DNA from: a virus
DNA length: 55,257 bases
Virus record (IMG/VR): IMGVR_UViG_3300025325_000026
Location: 1 to 55,257 of that record
Reading direction: 5' to 3' (one strand)
Shown here: piece by piece, positions 25,039 through 34,600 of the stretch
Position numbering within the stretch: the stretch's first letter is position 1
Layout of the letters: each line of letters starts with the position of its first letter
Position numbers and translations under genes: made by a program
Notes under the pieces: model-generated
Told to the model about the DNA's origin: nothing
The model's database searches: none
The model's input: the letters and a program-made list of their open reading frames with translations, nothing else

Positions 25039-26143
25039 GTCAATTTACATTTTAATTAGCATCCTTGCGATAGTCGGGGTGGGGTGGGGACAGGGTGAGG
25101 TGTGGGTTGACCTTGGCCAAATAGCAACAGACGCTATTTATACTATTGAGGATGTTGGCGGCGGAATAGTTATTGCTGGCGATGGCGATGGCCACATCTT
25201 TAGATCAATTGACTATGGAGCCAACTGGACTGACTTAGGTGCGCAACATTTAGATGTTGTATTTAGTATCACCAACGCGGGTAGTGGAATTGTTGTTGCG
25301 TCTGGTAAGAATTGGATAACCTTCTACGACACAACCATAATTAGGTCAACCGATTACGGTGCAACGTGGGGGTACGCAGTCAGACCATACGGGCAAAGTA
25401 TTGTTTACTCGGTAGAATCGTTGGGCGACAGCATAGTTCTTGCTGGAACTTATTCGAGTGGATTTATACTCAGGTCCATTGATTACGGAGTGACATGGGA
25501 TAGCATCGGGCGACCGTATAATATGGGTGCTCAACCTGAAATTAGGTCGTTATGTAATGTTGGAAACGGGGTAGCTTTGGCCGGTCCTTATGTTACCGCA
25601 ACCGGTTACGATGCATATATTTGTAGATCCGTTGATTACGGAGTGACATGGGATAGCATCGGAAACTCGCTTGGTTTACTTGCAGTCATGTCGTTTGAGA
25701 CATTAGGTAACGGAGTGGTGCTTGCTGGTAGTGCTAATAGTGGAGTCATTTTAAGGTCAACCGACTCGGGTTCAACGTGGTCAAGTCTTGGACAGCAATA
25801 TTCACAAAACTTTATCTATTCAATTGCAAACATGGGTGGAGGAATAGTTGTAGCTGGAACATCAAGAACGGTATCCAACGGCCAGATATTAAGGTCGACC
25901 GACTATGGGGTTACTTGGGATAGCCTTGGGCAGCAGTTTGGCCAAACAAGTATTCGTTCTGTAAAATATTTAGGGAATGGAATAGCTGTTGCCGGAACAA
26001 GCGGGGGAAGGATATTGAGGAGTGTGTACTCAGTTCCTCAATGTGACACTCTCACCATCGGAATCTTAAACGATGCTTGTGGAGGTGTACCGATTACCGT
26101 AGGAACAGTTGACGATCATTGCGGAACATTTTTGACATACTGA
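25031..26143 (+). CDS. Secreted beta-propeller protein with BNR/Ycf48-like repeats
   Basis: 370 residues with a signal peptide (SIYILISILAIVGVGWG). At least six repeats follow the pattern ILRSTDYGVTWDSLG ... GGIVVAG, each about 48 residues, with the S-x-D-x-G-x-T-W core of BNR/sialidase and Ycf48-like blades. A six- or seven-bladed propeller is predicted. A short Cys-containing tail (CDTLTIGILNDACGG) ends the protein. No sialidase catalytic Arg triad could be assigned; binding of surface glycans is more likely than cleavage. Confidence 0.7.
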   Translation: MTKSIYILISILAIVGVGWGQGEVWVDLGQIATDAIYTIEDVGGGIVIAGDGDGHIFRSIDYGANWTDLGAQHLDVVFSITNAGSGIVVASGKNWITFYDTTIIRSTDYGATWGYAVRPYGQSIVYSVESLGDSIVLAGTYSSGFILRSIDYGVTWDSIGRPYNMGAQPEIRSLCNVGNGVALAGPYVTATGYDAYICRSVDYGVTWDSIGNSLGLLAVMSFETLGNGVVLAGSANSGVILRSTDSGSTWSSLGQQYSQNFIYSIANMGGGIVVAGTSRTVSNGQILRSTDYGVTWDSLGQQFGQTSIRSVKYLGNGIAVAGTSGGRILRSVYSVPQCDTLTIGILNDACGGVPITVGTVDDHCGTFLTY

Positions 26144-26266
26144 CCCCCGGCACATAAAAGCCTCACGCCGACAGGGGTTCAATTCGAGGCACGCTCCCGG
26201 ATACGGAGCAAAACGATAAGCGAGGGATAAGTGTGCATCAGACTTCGAAGGTCGGGAGGCAAGGTT
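26144..26266 (+). other. Structured gap before the lysis genes
   Basis: A GC-rich 123-bp gap. GCCTC/GAGGC (26160-26190) and GCTCC/GGAGC (26193-26209) form two hairpins, and a GGTTCAATTC stretch resembles a tRNA T-loop, but no tRNA fold closes. GGGAGGCAAGG at its end is the ribosome site of the next gene. Possibly an RNA processing or regulatory element. Confidence 0.35.
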
Positions 26267-26602
26267 GTGGGAATAGAACTTAATTTTAAGCGCACCGTTT
26301 ACACGCTAATAACCGTTGCCGCGGTAATAGCGGCAGTCGGAGCCATTAAAGTGCAGTGCAATAGCGGGATAGTGTACGCACAAGAAAAATTTGTTCGTGG
26401 AACTGCCTCCGATGTTTTTGATTCTCTTCACCGACCATTTGAAGGAAAGGTATGCGCCCTATACGATACTGTGAACAATATGCGTGAGGAATCAAAAATA
26501 ATTATTGAAATGATAAAAATAGCAAATGCCGACAAGCCTGATCTTTATCGGAATGCGAAAAACGCAGTGAGGAATGCCGGGAGGTTTCCAGTTGATAACT
26601 GA
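26267..26602 (+). CDS. Membrane-anchored protein of the lysis region
   Basis: 111 residues from GTG at 26267, chosen for GGAGG 7 bases upstream. One N-terminal membrane span (VYTLITVAAVIAAVGAI) is followed by a charged periplasmic-type domain. This topology suits an i-spanin or a regulator of the holin. No family was recognised. Confidence 0.5.
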   Translation: MGIELNFKRTVYTLITVAAVIAAVGAIKVQCNSGIVYAQEKFVRGTASDVFDSLHRPFEGKVCALYDTVNNMREESKIIIEMIKIANADKPDLYRNAKNAVRNAGRFPVDN

Positions 26603-26687
26603 AATAGACGCATCTGTGTGGTGCCTGCTGATACCGATCGTGATGGTGGTTGTTGTGGCAGCGTTGGCGATAATGGGGTATATTTGA
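26592..26687 (+). CDS. Single-span membrane peptide (31 aa)
   Basis: 31 residues, TTG start with GGGAGG 7 bases upstream, overlapping the preceding gene by 11 bases. Almost the whole peptide is one hydrophobic helix (WCLLIPIVMVVVVAALAIM). Could be a small holin, antiholin or o-spanin partner. Confidence 0.5.
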   Translation: MITEIDASVWCLLIPIVMVVVVAALAIMGYI

Positions 26688-26691
26688 GAGT

Positions 26692-26922
26692 ATGGGCAAA
26701 CGAGTATCATACGAAGCAAAAATGGACGCCTACAATAACGCCATAGCCATGTTGTGCGAGGGTGGCATGGAGTGTGCATATGATGATGAGGGGGACTATG
26801 CGGCTGGGCGCATATGGCTGGCAAAACGGTTAGAGGGGCAGATTGACAAAATTATTAGAGATGAGAAGCTGCGCAAAATATCGGCATTGGTTAAAAATGC
26901 TGTAAAATCAGTGGACGATTAG
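26692..26922 (+). CDS. Hypothetical protein (76 aa)
   Basis: 76 residues, helical and charged (starts MGKRVSYEAKMDAYNNAIAM), with an acidic turn DDEGDY. Follows the membrane peptide by 4 bases. No recognised family. Confidence 0.45.
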   Translation: MGKRVSYEAKMDAYNNAIAMLCEGGMECAYDDEGDYAAGRIWLAKRLEGQIDKIIRDEKLRKISALVKNAVKSVDD

Positions 26923-26969
26923 GGGTATATTTAGGGGGTGGAAATTGTTCGTTTCGAACGGAGTGGCGC

Positions 26970-27119
26970 ATGAGTAAATCTATGTTGCCGGCAGGAAAAA
27001 CAGCAATACAGTTGTTAAGTGAATTAAGGCCAATAGATGACGAAATTATTCATGAGGCTCTTGAGATAGCGGACGACGCATTTTCGTTTCCGCCCGTCTC
27101 TACGGGTGATGCAGTATGA
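26970..27119 (+). CDS. Hypothetical protein (49 aa)
   Basis: 49 residues (MSKSMLPAGKTAIQLLSELR ...). The ending overlaps the next start as ATGA, which supports it being translated. Only one helix is predicted. Function unknown. Confidence 0.45.
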   Translation: MSKSMLPAGKTAIQLLSELRPIDDEIIHEALEIADDAFSFPPVSTGDAV

Positions 27120-27316
27120 AATCATCAAGTCGGCACGTCGCTGTTGCAATAATGACGGATATATCCACGATGCAAAAGCAGATGATATGTGAGCACAAGT
27201 GGAAAAAGGATGGGCATGGCTATACCTGTCAAAATCCCGAGTGCCAATACTACACCGGGACGAATGACGAACTGAACGGAATAATCGAGAAAGAATTGAG
27301 GAGGAAAAAGCGGTGA
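27116..27316 (+). CDS. Small zinc-ribbon protein
   Basis: 66 residues. CEHKWKKDGHGYTCQNPECQYY contains a C-x-H...C-x4-C arrangement typical of phage mini zinc ribbons. Starts and ends with overlaps to both neighbours. Unknown partner. Confidence 0.5.
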   Translation: MKSSSRHVAVAIMTDISTMQKQMICEHKWKKDGHGYTCQNPECQYYTGTNDELNGIIEKELRRKKR

Positions 27317-27429
27317 TCACCGGCACAGTAATAAAGGCGAATTCTATCGACGGGGAGATAACAATCTCCCTGCACGACACTGGAGATTTTAGCGATGCCA
27401 CTGTTGGTGATTTTGTGAGGAAACTATGA
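27313..27429 (+). CDS. Hypothetical beta-rich peptide (38 aa)
   Basis: 38 residues from GTG at 27313, overlapping the zinc-ribbon gene by 4 bases and the lipase-like gene by 4 (ATGA). Sequence begins ITGTVIKANSIDGEITISL, two predicted strands. Function unknown; the double overlap supports coding. Confidence 0.45.
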   Translation: MITGTVIKANSIDGEITISLHDTGDFSDATVGDFVRKL

Positions 27430-28292
27430 GCGAAAAAAAACTACCGCCAATCAGTCGTACTGCGGCTACTGCGGCAGCGTTTGCCTTTCTATCTTATCGA
27501 ACCGATGACATGCTTGAAAAAATTATCGGTATTCGCGGAGGCGAAGCAAGTTATTTTAGATGTAAATTTGAGTCGCGTGAGAACGGAGCACTTAAATTCG
27601 GTTACGTGATTGACGAGATTTACAAAATATGCTACCTTATTGGTAGGGGAACGGCTGGCGATACAAAATCGGCGAATGCAAAATCATGGCTTAAATATGA
27701 CTTAAACTTGGTTTGCGGTGAAGACGGGGAGCATAACGGGTTTCAGAATGCTGGAAATCAATTTTTCGAGTGGCTAAAATCAGAGGGTGTTTTAGAACAA
27801 TACCAAGTATTCGTTACCGGGTCGCACTCGCAGGGCTCTGGATATATGCAGCGGGTCCTTTTGCTGCTTTCCAGACACTACCCTACACGCAAGGTAGAGG
27901 CAAATCTATTTGCGTGTCCGCCATATTTTAAGCGCGGACATGAATTGGAGCTTTCTGGCTTTCTTCAATCTTCGCACTGCCCGATGACTGTGACTCGATT
28001 TGAGCAGCCTGGAGATCCCATAACTACCGACTTACTGCGCGATGACAACAGTCCATTCGGTTGGCGCAACGGGGTTGATATTGGTAACAAGTACGAGCTA
28101 CCGGATCTTGCTCTTCAAAAACTTGGACCGGCGGAAGCGATAAACCATTCCTGCCGATTCCAGGTTGCGTCAATGATTGTTGATACGTCAATTAGGGCCG
28201 ATGAGTATTACCGTGCGAGCGATGGATCCACGGGTGAATATTTAGTGGTTCGCAATGCTTTGAACTATGCATTTGATAACTGTATAAATTGA
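27426..28292 (+). CDS. Lipase class 3-like alpha/beta hydrolase, putative lysis enzyme
   Basis: 288 residues. The order of motifs matches fungal-type class 3 lipases: IGRGTAGDTKSANAKSWLKYDL (oxyanion strand and 'D-W-x-x-D' region), EHNGFQNAGNQFFEWL, then VFVTGSHSQGSGYMQ, in which SHSQG is the nucleophile elbow (usually GHSxG). Possible acid Asp in QPGDPI and His in NHSCRF complete a triad. No signal peptide. A predicted holin follows after 24 bases. I infer it attacks membrane lipid at lysis, like mycobacteriophage LysB in logic, or is a degenerate esterase. No peptidoglycan endolysin was found nearby. Confidence 0.65.
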   Translation: MSEKKLPPISRTAATAAAFAFLSYRTDDMLEKIIGIRGGEASYFRCKFESRENGALKFGYVIDEIYKICYLIGRGTAGDTKSANAKSWLKYDLNLVCGEDGEHNGFQNAGNQFFEWLKSEGVLEQYQVFVTGSHSQGSGYMQRVLLLLSRHYPTRKVEANLFACPPYFKRGHELELSGFLQSSHCPMTVTRFEQPGDPITTDLLRDDNSPFGWRNGVDIGNKYELPDLALQKLGPAEAINHSCRFQVASMIVDTSIRADEYYRASDGSTGEYLVVRNALNYAFDNCIN

Positions 28293-28316
28293 GTATTACC
28301 AAGAACTGAGGAGATA

Positions 28317-28556
28317 ATGGAACGATCAAAATTTCTTACGGTTGGGTTTAGAGATATGATGCATTCTCTTTCTGTCATTGGAATTTTCATGCTGATCGAG
28401 GTTGCGCCATCCATTACGCCTGTATTATCGACAGGAGTTTTTCCGACAACGGCGCAGTGGATAAGCTATGGCGCGTTCTCTCTAAAGGCAGGAATTGCGT
28501 ACTTGATAAAAAGTGCGCTTACAAATAAGTCTGGTGGGTTCGGACCGGAGAAATAG
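28317..28556 (+). CDS. Putative holin
   Basis: 79 residues with two hydrophobic helices (SVIGIFMLIEVAPSITPVL and ISYGAFSLKAGIAYLI) and a charged tail. Size, topology and position directly after the lipase-like gene and before a terminator fit a class II holin. Ribosome site GAGGAGA precedes the ATG. Confidence 0.65.
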   Translation: MERSKFLTVGFRDMMHSLSVIGIFMLIEVAPSITPVLSTGVFPTTAQWISYGAFSLKAGIAYLIKSALTNKSGGFGPEK

Positions 28557-28613
28557 TAGAGTAAGAATTTTCGGGCGATAATCGGCTTTAGCGGGCCGGT
28601 GATCGTAAGATTT

Positions 28614-28659
28614 AAAAGGGGCAGTACGGTGCCGTAACCATCGTATTTGTCCCTTTTTT
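28614..28659 (+). terminator. Terminator after the holin
   Basis: AAAAGGGGCA (28614-28623) pairs with TGTCCCTTTT (28648-28657), enclosing a small TACGG/CCGTA hairpin, with a T-run to 28659. A wider repeat, TCGGGC (28571-28576) with GCCCGA (28663-28668), surrounds it. It separates the lysis genes from the giant adhesin. Confidence 0.65.
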
Positions 28660-28680
28660 ATTGCCCGACAGGAGATAAAA

Positions 28681-31600
28681 ATGAATAAGTTTCTGACATT
28701 AATGATACTGCTGTTCACTTTTTCTTCCGCTGCAATCCTCACCACCGGTAGCGGCGGTACGTATGCCACTATTAATCTAGCCGAAGCGGCGGCGTCGGCC
28801 GGCGATACGATTCAGCTCGTGTCAGACATATCTCATACTGCCATGGTAATATTTGATCGAAATAGAATTCTGGTTCGTTCGGCCCCGGGTAATACCTATA
28901 GTTGCACGCTAAATACCCTTACAGGCATAATTAATTTTTATGCCTACGAAGCGGATACCATACGGTTTCAAAACGTAAACATTCTATACGCGTCCGGGGA
29001 AGCATCAGGTGCCAATTATATCTTTCGAACCGCCCTGGAAGGGTGGGGTGGCCATAGGTTTGACAATGTGCGCTTCATACACCTTGGAGATGGTATCAAC
29101 GAGAATAAGCGTGGGTGCTTCTTAACCCGTGCTAATGGATCAACCGTAATCGAACCAACAAATTTTTATGGCTGCTACTTTCAGCGCATTTATCAAGGTA
29201 TTAGAGGCAATGTAGATTCATCGGAAACTGCGACAAATGTAACAGTAAAAAAATGCGTATTTGATTCCACGTCTGTGAATATGGGGCAGGCGTGGAAGTT
29301 CGATTCGTGCGTATTTATTGCTGGTGGATACGAGAATACTGCAATGGTATATGCGGGAAAGATAAAATTTTCAAACTGTTGGTTTGACCAAACCGTGTCG
29401 TCTGCGTCCGGCGAGTTTATTACCTGGGACGGTACGGATGTTTATAGTCATAACGATACCGTTATTAATTGTACGTTTGTCAATATGGGGCACGTATTTA
29501 TCTGCCCCGATGGATGGCATGACGGTATCATAGATGGCGTGACCATGTGGGACACTCTACATGGGTCGTCATCGGGAAACGTTTACATACATCAGAATGA
29601 AACCGGTGCGGACACGTCCATACATAATTTAACAATCAGAAACACTTCTTTTAGTGGTCGTAACGATATTTATATGCTCAATGTCGCAAATAACGCAAAC
29701 GACGACTCGTCTTGGAATATAAATATTGAAAAATGCCTTTTCTTGGATTCTGGAGATATCGGAATATGGAAAACGCATGGAGCGACTATTGATTCGTCGT
29801 TGACAGAATTTAATACTGCTTTTGATACTACCGTTAATTTAGGAATTGTTTTTACCGATACCTTCTATAACAGGGGGTCGTCGTTCTTGCTTGACGACGG
29901 GATCTGGAACTACCACAAAGGCAATTCTACATTCGCAAACATAGGATCAAAAAAGTATCTCTCCAATCTTGGAGACACTTCTGGGATTACCGAAAACGGA
30001 TTTTCTGTTGCCTGTTCAATAGCCGTTAGTTTTCGACACAATAACAGCAACTATACGCCGAGTTTTCTTTCTCTGAATAGTTGGTTCACAGGGGATACAG
30101 CGAAGGTACGGCTTATGGTAACTGCGGACACGCTGTCTGCATGGTCCGTTGCCGATAGCGACACTGTCGTTGCCGGAGAAAATAAGACAATGGCAGCTGC
30201 CTCACTCACCGCGGGAACAAAATATTGGTATAAGACAATAACTGATGGATTGAGCAACGGGACCACGACCCTGCACGATACGACGCTGATGGATACAGTT
30301 CGTACGGCCGGGGGCGGTGCCTCCCTTGATACGCCTGTTGTCGCCCGGGCAGCGTGGTTATGCAGCCCAACTGGCGGGGGGCCAAGGATTGACTTGATAG
30401 GTGCAAAATTTAAAGCAGCACAAGGGGACGGATACGTATTAGTCGATGGTGCTGCAGTAACTGAGTATTGGTGGTCGGACGAAGTGGTCGGATTTATTGC
30501 CCCCGCTCATGCGGCCGGCGCGGTGAACGTCATCATCGAAAATAGCGATGGTATGCGGGATACTTTGGCAAGCGCTTTTACGTATTATGCTGCCGAGACA
30601 ATTGACACGATATATGCAGATAGCTCAATAACCGATAGCTGCGCAACATATAATCCCGCGACGAGATCGTGCTCTGGCGGGTCGGAACAATGTTACCGGC
30701 GCATTCAGTGGGCTGTTAATAAGATGGCCGTTGGGGATCATATCTTGGTTCGAGGGGGAACGTATTTTGAGAAAGTGACGTTGCCTTCTGCAAAAAACGG
30801 AACCGCCTGGATTGACGGAAATTACAATTTGCTGAAATCTTATTCCGGTGAATGGGCAACTGTAAACGGAGGAGACACCGGACAGAAAATCGGAGCCATT
30901 ACTGATGGTCAGGACAGCACTTACGATATAGTAAGGATTGCATTCTGGAAACTCGATTCTCTTGGAATAACTGGCGGGGCAGAGGTTGACAATATCGACG
31001 CCGCTGGAATAAGTTTGGACATTGGTCCATTCAAGTTTTCTCATCTAAGAATATTTAATAATCTAAGTGAATCGGACGGAGAGAACCCTGCTGGGATTCG
31101 AGGGTATCTGTACGACTCATGTGTAATTGAGTACTGTATGTTTGACTCAAATGGGTGTTTGCCTCCTATTGATGACATTAACTCAGGTCATATTCTCATA
31201 TTTGGTGACTATCGAGAGCATTCGCTTTATGACACAGGCTTTACGTATACCGGTCCGGGTTGTTCACGTGTGAGAAACACGATCAGGTACAATTACTTCG
31301 GCTACGCTTTAAACGGAGACCATGATAAGAATGAAGGCATTCTATGTGGTCGCGATCAGGCTGATGAAGGGTACGAAGATGACTATAAATATTATGGTGT
31401 AAATATCCATCATAATTATTGGACGACTTATTATAGGGCGCTCAATGTGCGCACTGACTTCGCCCAGGTGCACCACAATATTTTTAAGGCCTGTTCTATG
31501 GCAATAATCGGTTCGGCCGCCGATGAAGCTACAAATTATCGTCAGTGTTTTTATAACAACACTGTGAATCATGCGCGATGGGTGGTTATTCAGGTTCACA

Positions 31601-34600
31601 ATACCAACGACCACGTCTCTGACGTGACAACACCGGAGACTTTATCGTATGTATACATGTACAACAATATTTCAGATTCCTCCTGCAATCTGGACAATTG
31701 GGATAAAGAAGAATTTTCCATAACCCGTCCAGTTGCCGGAAGTGATGCAAGATACGACTCTGTATACCTCGGAAACAACTACACGTACCGATACATAACG
31801 TGTGGAGAAGATCCCTCAGGAGACAAGGTTTTTTATCTTGGTTACTCGGGCGATGACGGTAATAGGCTTACGCTTGCGGAATACAACACCAAATATTCCA
31901 GATCGATATCGCACTTTAGGCAAGCGTATGATGCTGGAAATTTGCTGTATACCAACAGTGACCTAAAAACTCGAAACACTCATACCGTTAACGGTTCGTT
32001 GACTATTGCAAATGGAGGTATTGGAGGAAATCATCCCTATCTTGACGGAGTGACAATTCCAAGTTACATCGGTGCCACCGGTGGAGATACATTATGGGTG
32101 GACACCGTACTTGCTTTGATATCGCTTGGGGATGAAGAGGAAGCACCATTAACGCAATTTGTAATTGATTCCACCGTTACCGGGGGACATCCGGACAGTA
32201 TAGTTTTTTCTCATTACGGACTTACCGATTCGGGAACAACGCTGACCGTTACAATTAATAATGTCGCGGGACGCCATTGCACTGTTTCTGGCGATACCTC
32301 CGGGATATTGACTGGATTTACGGATGTGATTGATGAAGCTAAAACGTATAATTTTACATTTTCGGCTGAATATCAGCTTACGACCTCAGCAACCGGAAGT
32401 GGATCGGTTGATCCGGCCGGGACGACGGTTCATGATAGCGGTACAGGGTTTGAACTGACGGCAACACCGGGCTTCGGCCACCATTTTTCGAAATGGTCGG
32501 TACTGTCAGGAACGATAGGTATTGCTGATACCCTTGACGCATCAACGAGTTGCACACTGCATACATCAGGATCAGTCAGAGCAACTTTTATAAATCACGC
32601 ATTTACACTTTTCGACACCTCGGTAGATAGTACCGGAACGGCATCGCATCATTGGAATGCCGACACAGCGGGAGGTTTGTACACCGATATAATTGGATCG
32701 AGACACGCAACCCCCGGAGCCGGGGTTACTCGTCGCGTCGGAATGCAGGGGTACACTGTGAATTGTAGTACCGGAACATCAACAAATCTCAATTGTGGCG
32801 ACGTTCAGCTTACATCGAAAATGACAATATGCGGGATTAGTCGTCTTGACGACCGATCTGTGCAGTGCTGTTTTTGGGGGAAGAGACTTAACAATGGGTA
32901 TAACATTGTAATGTTATACACGGCCGCTCAAGCGGTCGGGGTATGGGTAAATAGCACCCCAACCTACGGATCAATGTATACGTCAGTAAATGGAAACGGT
33001 GCGTTTCCAACAGGGGAAGAGGTTTTTTGGGCGGTATGTCTCGACCTTACTCAAGCTGTTGATAGCAACAAAATAAAGTTATTTTTGAAAGATAAGTTTT
33101 GGCCTCTGACCGTATCTGGAACTATTGCTTCGGCAATACCGACCGGGCTCGGCGGACGAGATTTTTATATCGGGTATGACGATGGGTATGATTTTAATGG
33201 CACCATTGATGAGATTACTATATTTCCCGATCAGACATTTAATTCGTCCCAATTGTTGAGGTTGTCTTTATACGCCAGAAATAAGTTGGTTGACACGTTA
33301 CCGTTTTATTTTTCGGTGGCAACGAATGACACCTTTACAATACCGCAAAACAGCGGATATGCTTATGATTTCTATGTAAATTGGGGCGATTCTATTTTGT
33401 CGAAAGTTACGACAAATAGCGGTGTTACCCACGTTTACAGTGCTCCTGGAACGTACAATATTTCTGTGGTAGAAAACACCTATGGTGGATTTCCGACGGT
33501 ATATTTCAACAATTCTGGTGACAGACTGAAATTGACAAATATAATAAAGTGGGGAAGAAACTGTTGGAAAACGATGCTTGGATCGTTTTATGGGTGTAAG
33601 AATATGATTATTTCGGCCCGAGACGGCCTCGGTGCCGTGACCGATTCGGTAACTGATTACCGTAATACGTTCCACACCAGTGGAGCAGATACGGTAATTT
33701 TAAAGACCGCAAATGGGATTGACTTTACAAATCACTTTTATGCAGATTCGGGATTGCGGTATATAAACGAAGATTGGAGAAAAGCCACAACATTAGTAAG
33801 CACTTGTGCATTTGATACCGGGCTTAAGATTGTTGACGTAAAGGGTCTTGACGCGGCTGTAAACATGGGATCATGCTTTGCATTCTCAGGCATCGATACG
33901 AACAGCCTGAGTGATGCCTACAACACCCCCCACCTGCGGAATACCTCTTTTATGTTCCGATGGTGCCGATTGCAGCATCTACCGGAATGGGATTGGGATA
34001 GCGTCTACAACGCAATGGAAAAGTGCGTGGAGATGCATTATCTCAAAAAAGTCCATTTGTCTATGCCATTATGTACGACTATAGCATATGGATTTCTAAA
34101 TAACTGGTCGCTCGACACACTCATAATCGAAGGTAATAATATCAAAAATGCATATGCTGCATTTTTGAGGCTTGAATCAATTGACAGCATATCTATCAAT
34201 CTTAATCAAATGACTAATGGGGAGTTAGCGTTTGATAGTACTCGACTTACCCCGGCGAGATATTCAATGATGCTGGATACTCTTGCTTTGTACAACTTAA
34301 ACGAAGATGTTGTTTTTAATGGCGGTTGGAGTAAATATTTATCTGCGTCGAAGCCATCTCGTGATACCCTCGTAGCTCACGGGTGGACTATTACGGATAG
34401 TGGGCCAGCCGACGTGATTTATACCGCAGATACAGTATACGCCGCGCACGGTCTCATTACAGCACTCGACGGGCTTACGGCTGATTCTGGAGCGTCGTTA
34501 CGGTTTGTAGCGACCGTAGACGCCGGATACGTCGGATCGTGGCCGGGAGGTACGGTTGTAGCTGGGGTGCCGGATACACTTGCAGTGGTAATGACCAAGG

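Noticed and set aside
26160-26209. tRNA gene suggested by GGTTCAATTC
   Set aside because: The T-stem does not pair and no acceptor or anticodon stem can be drawn.
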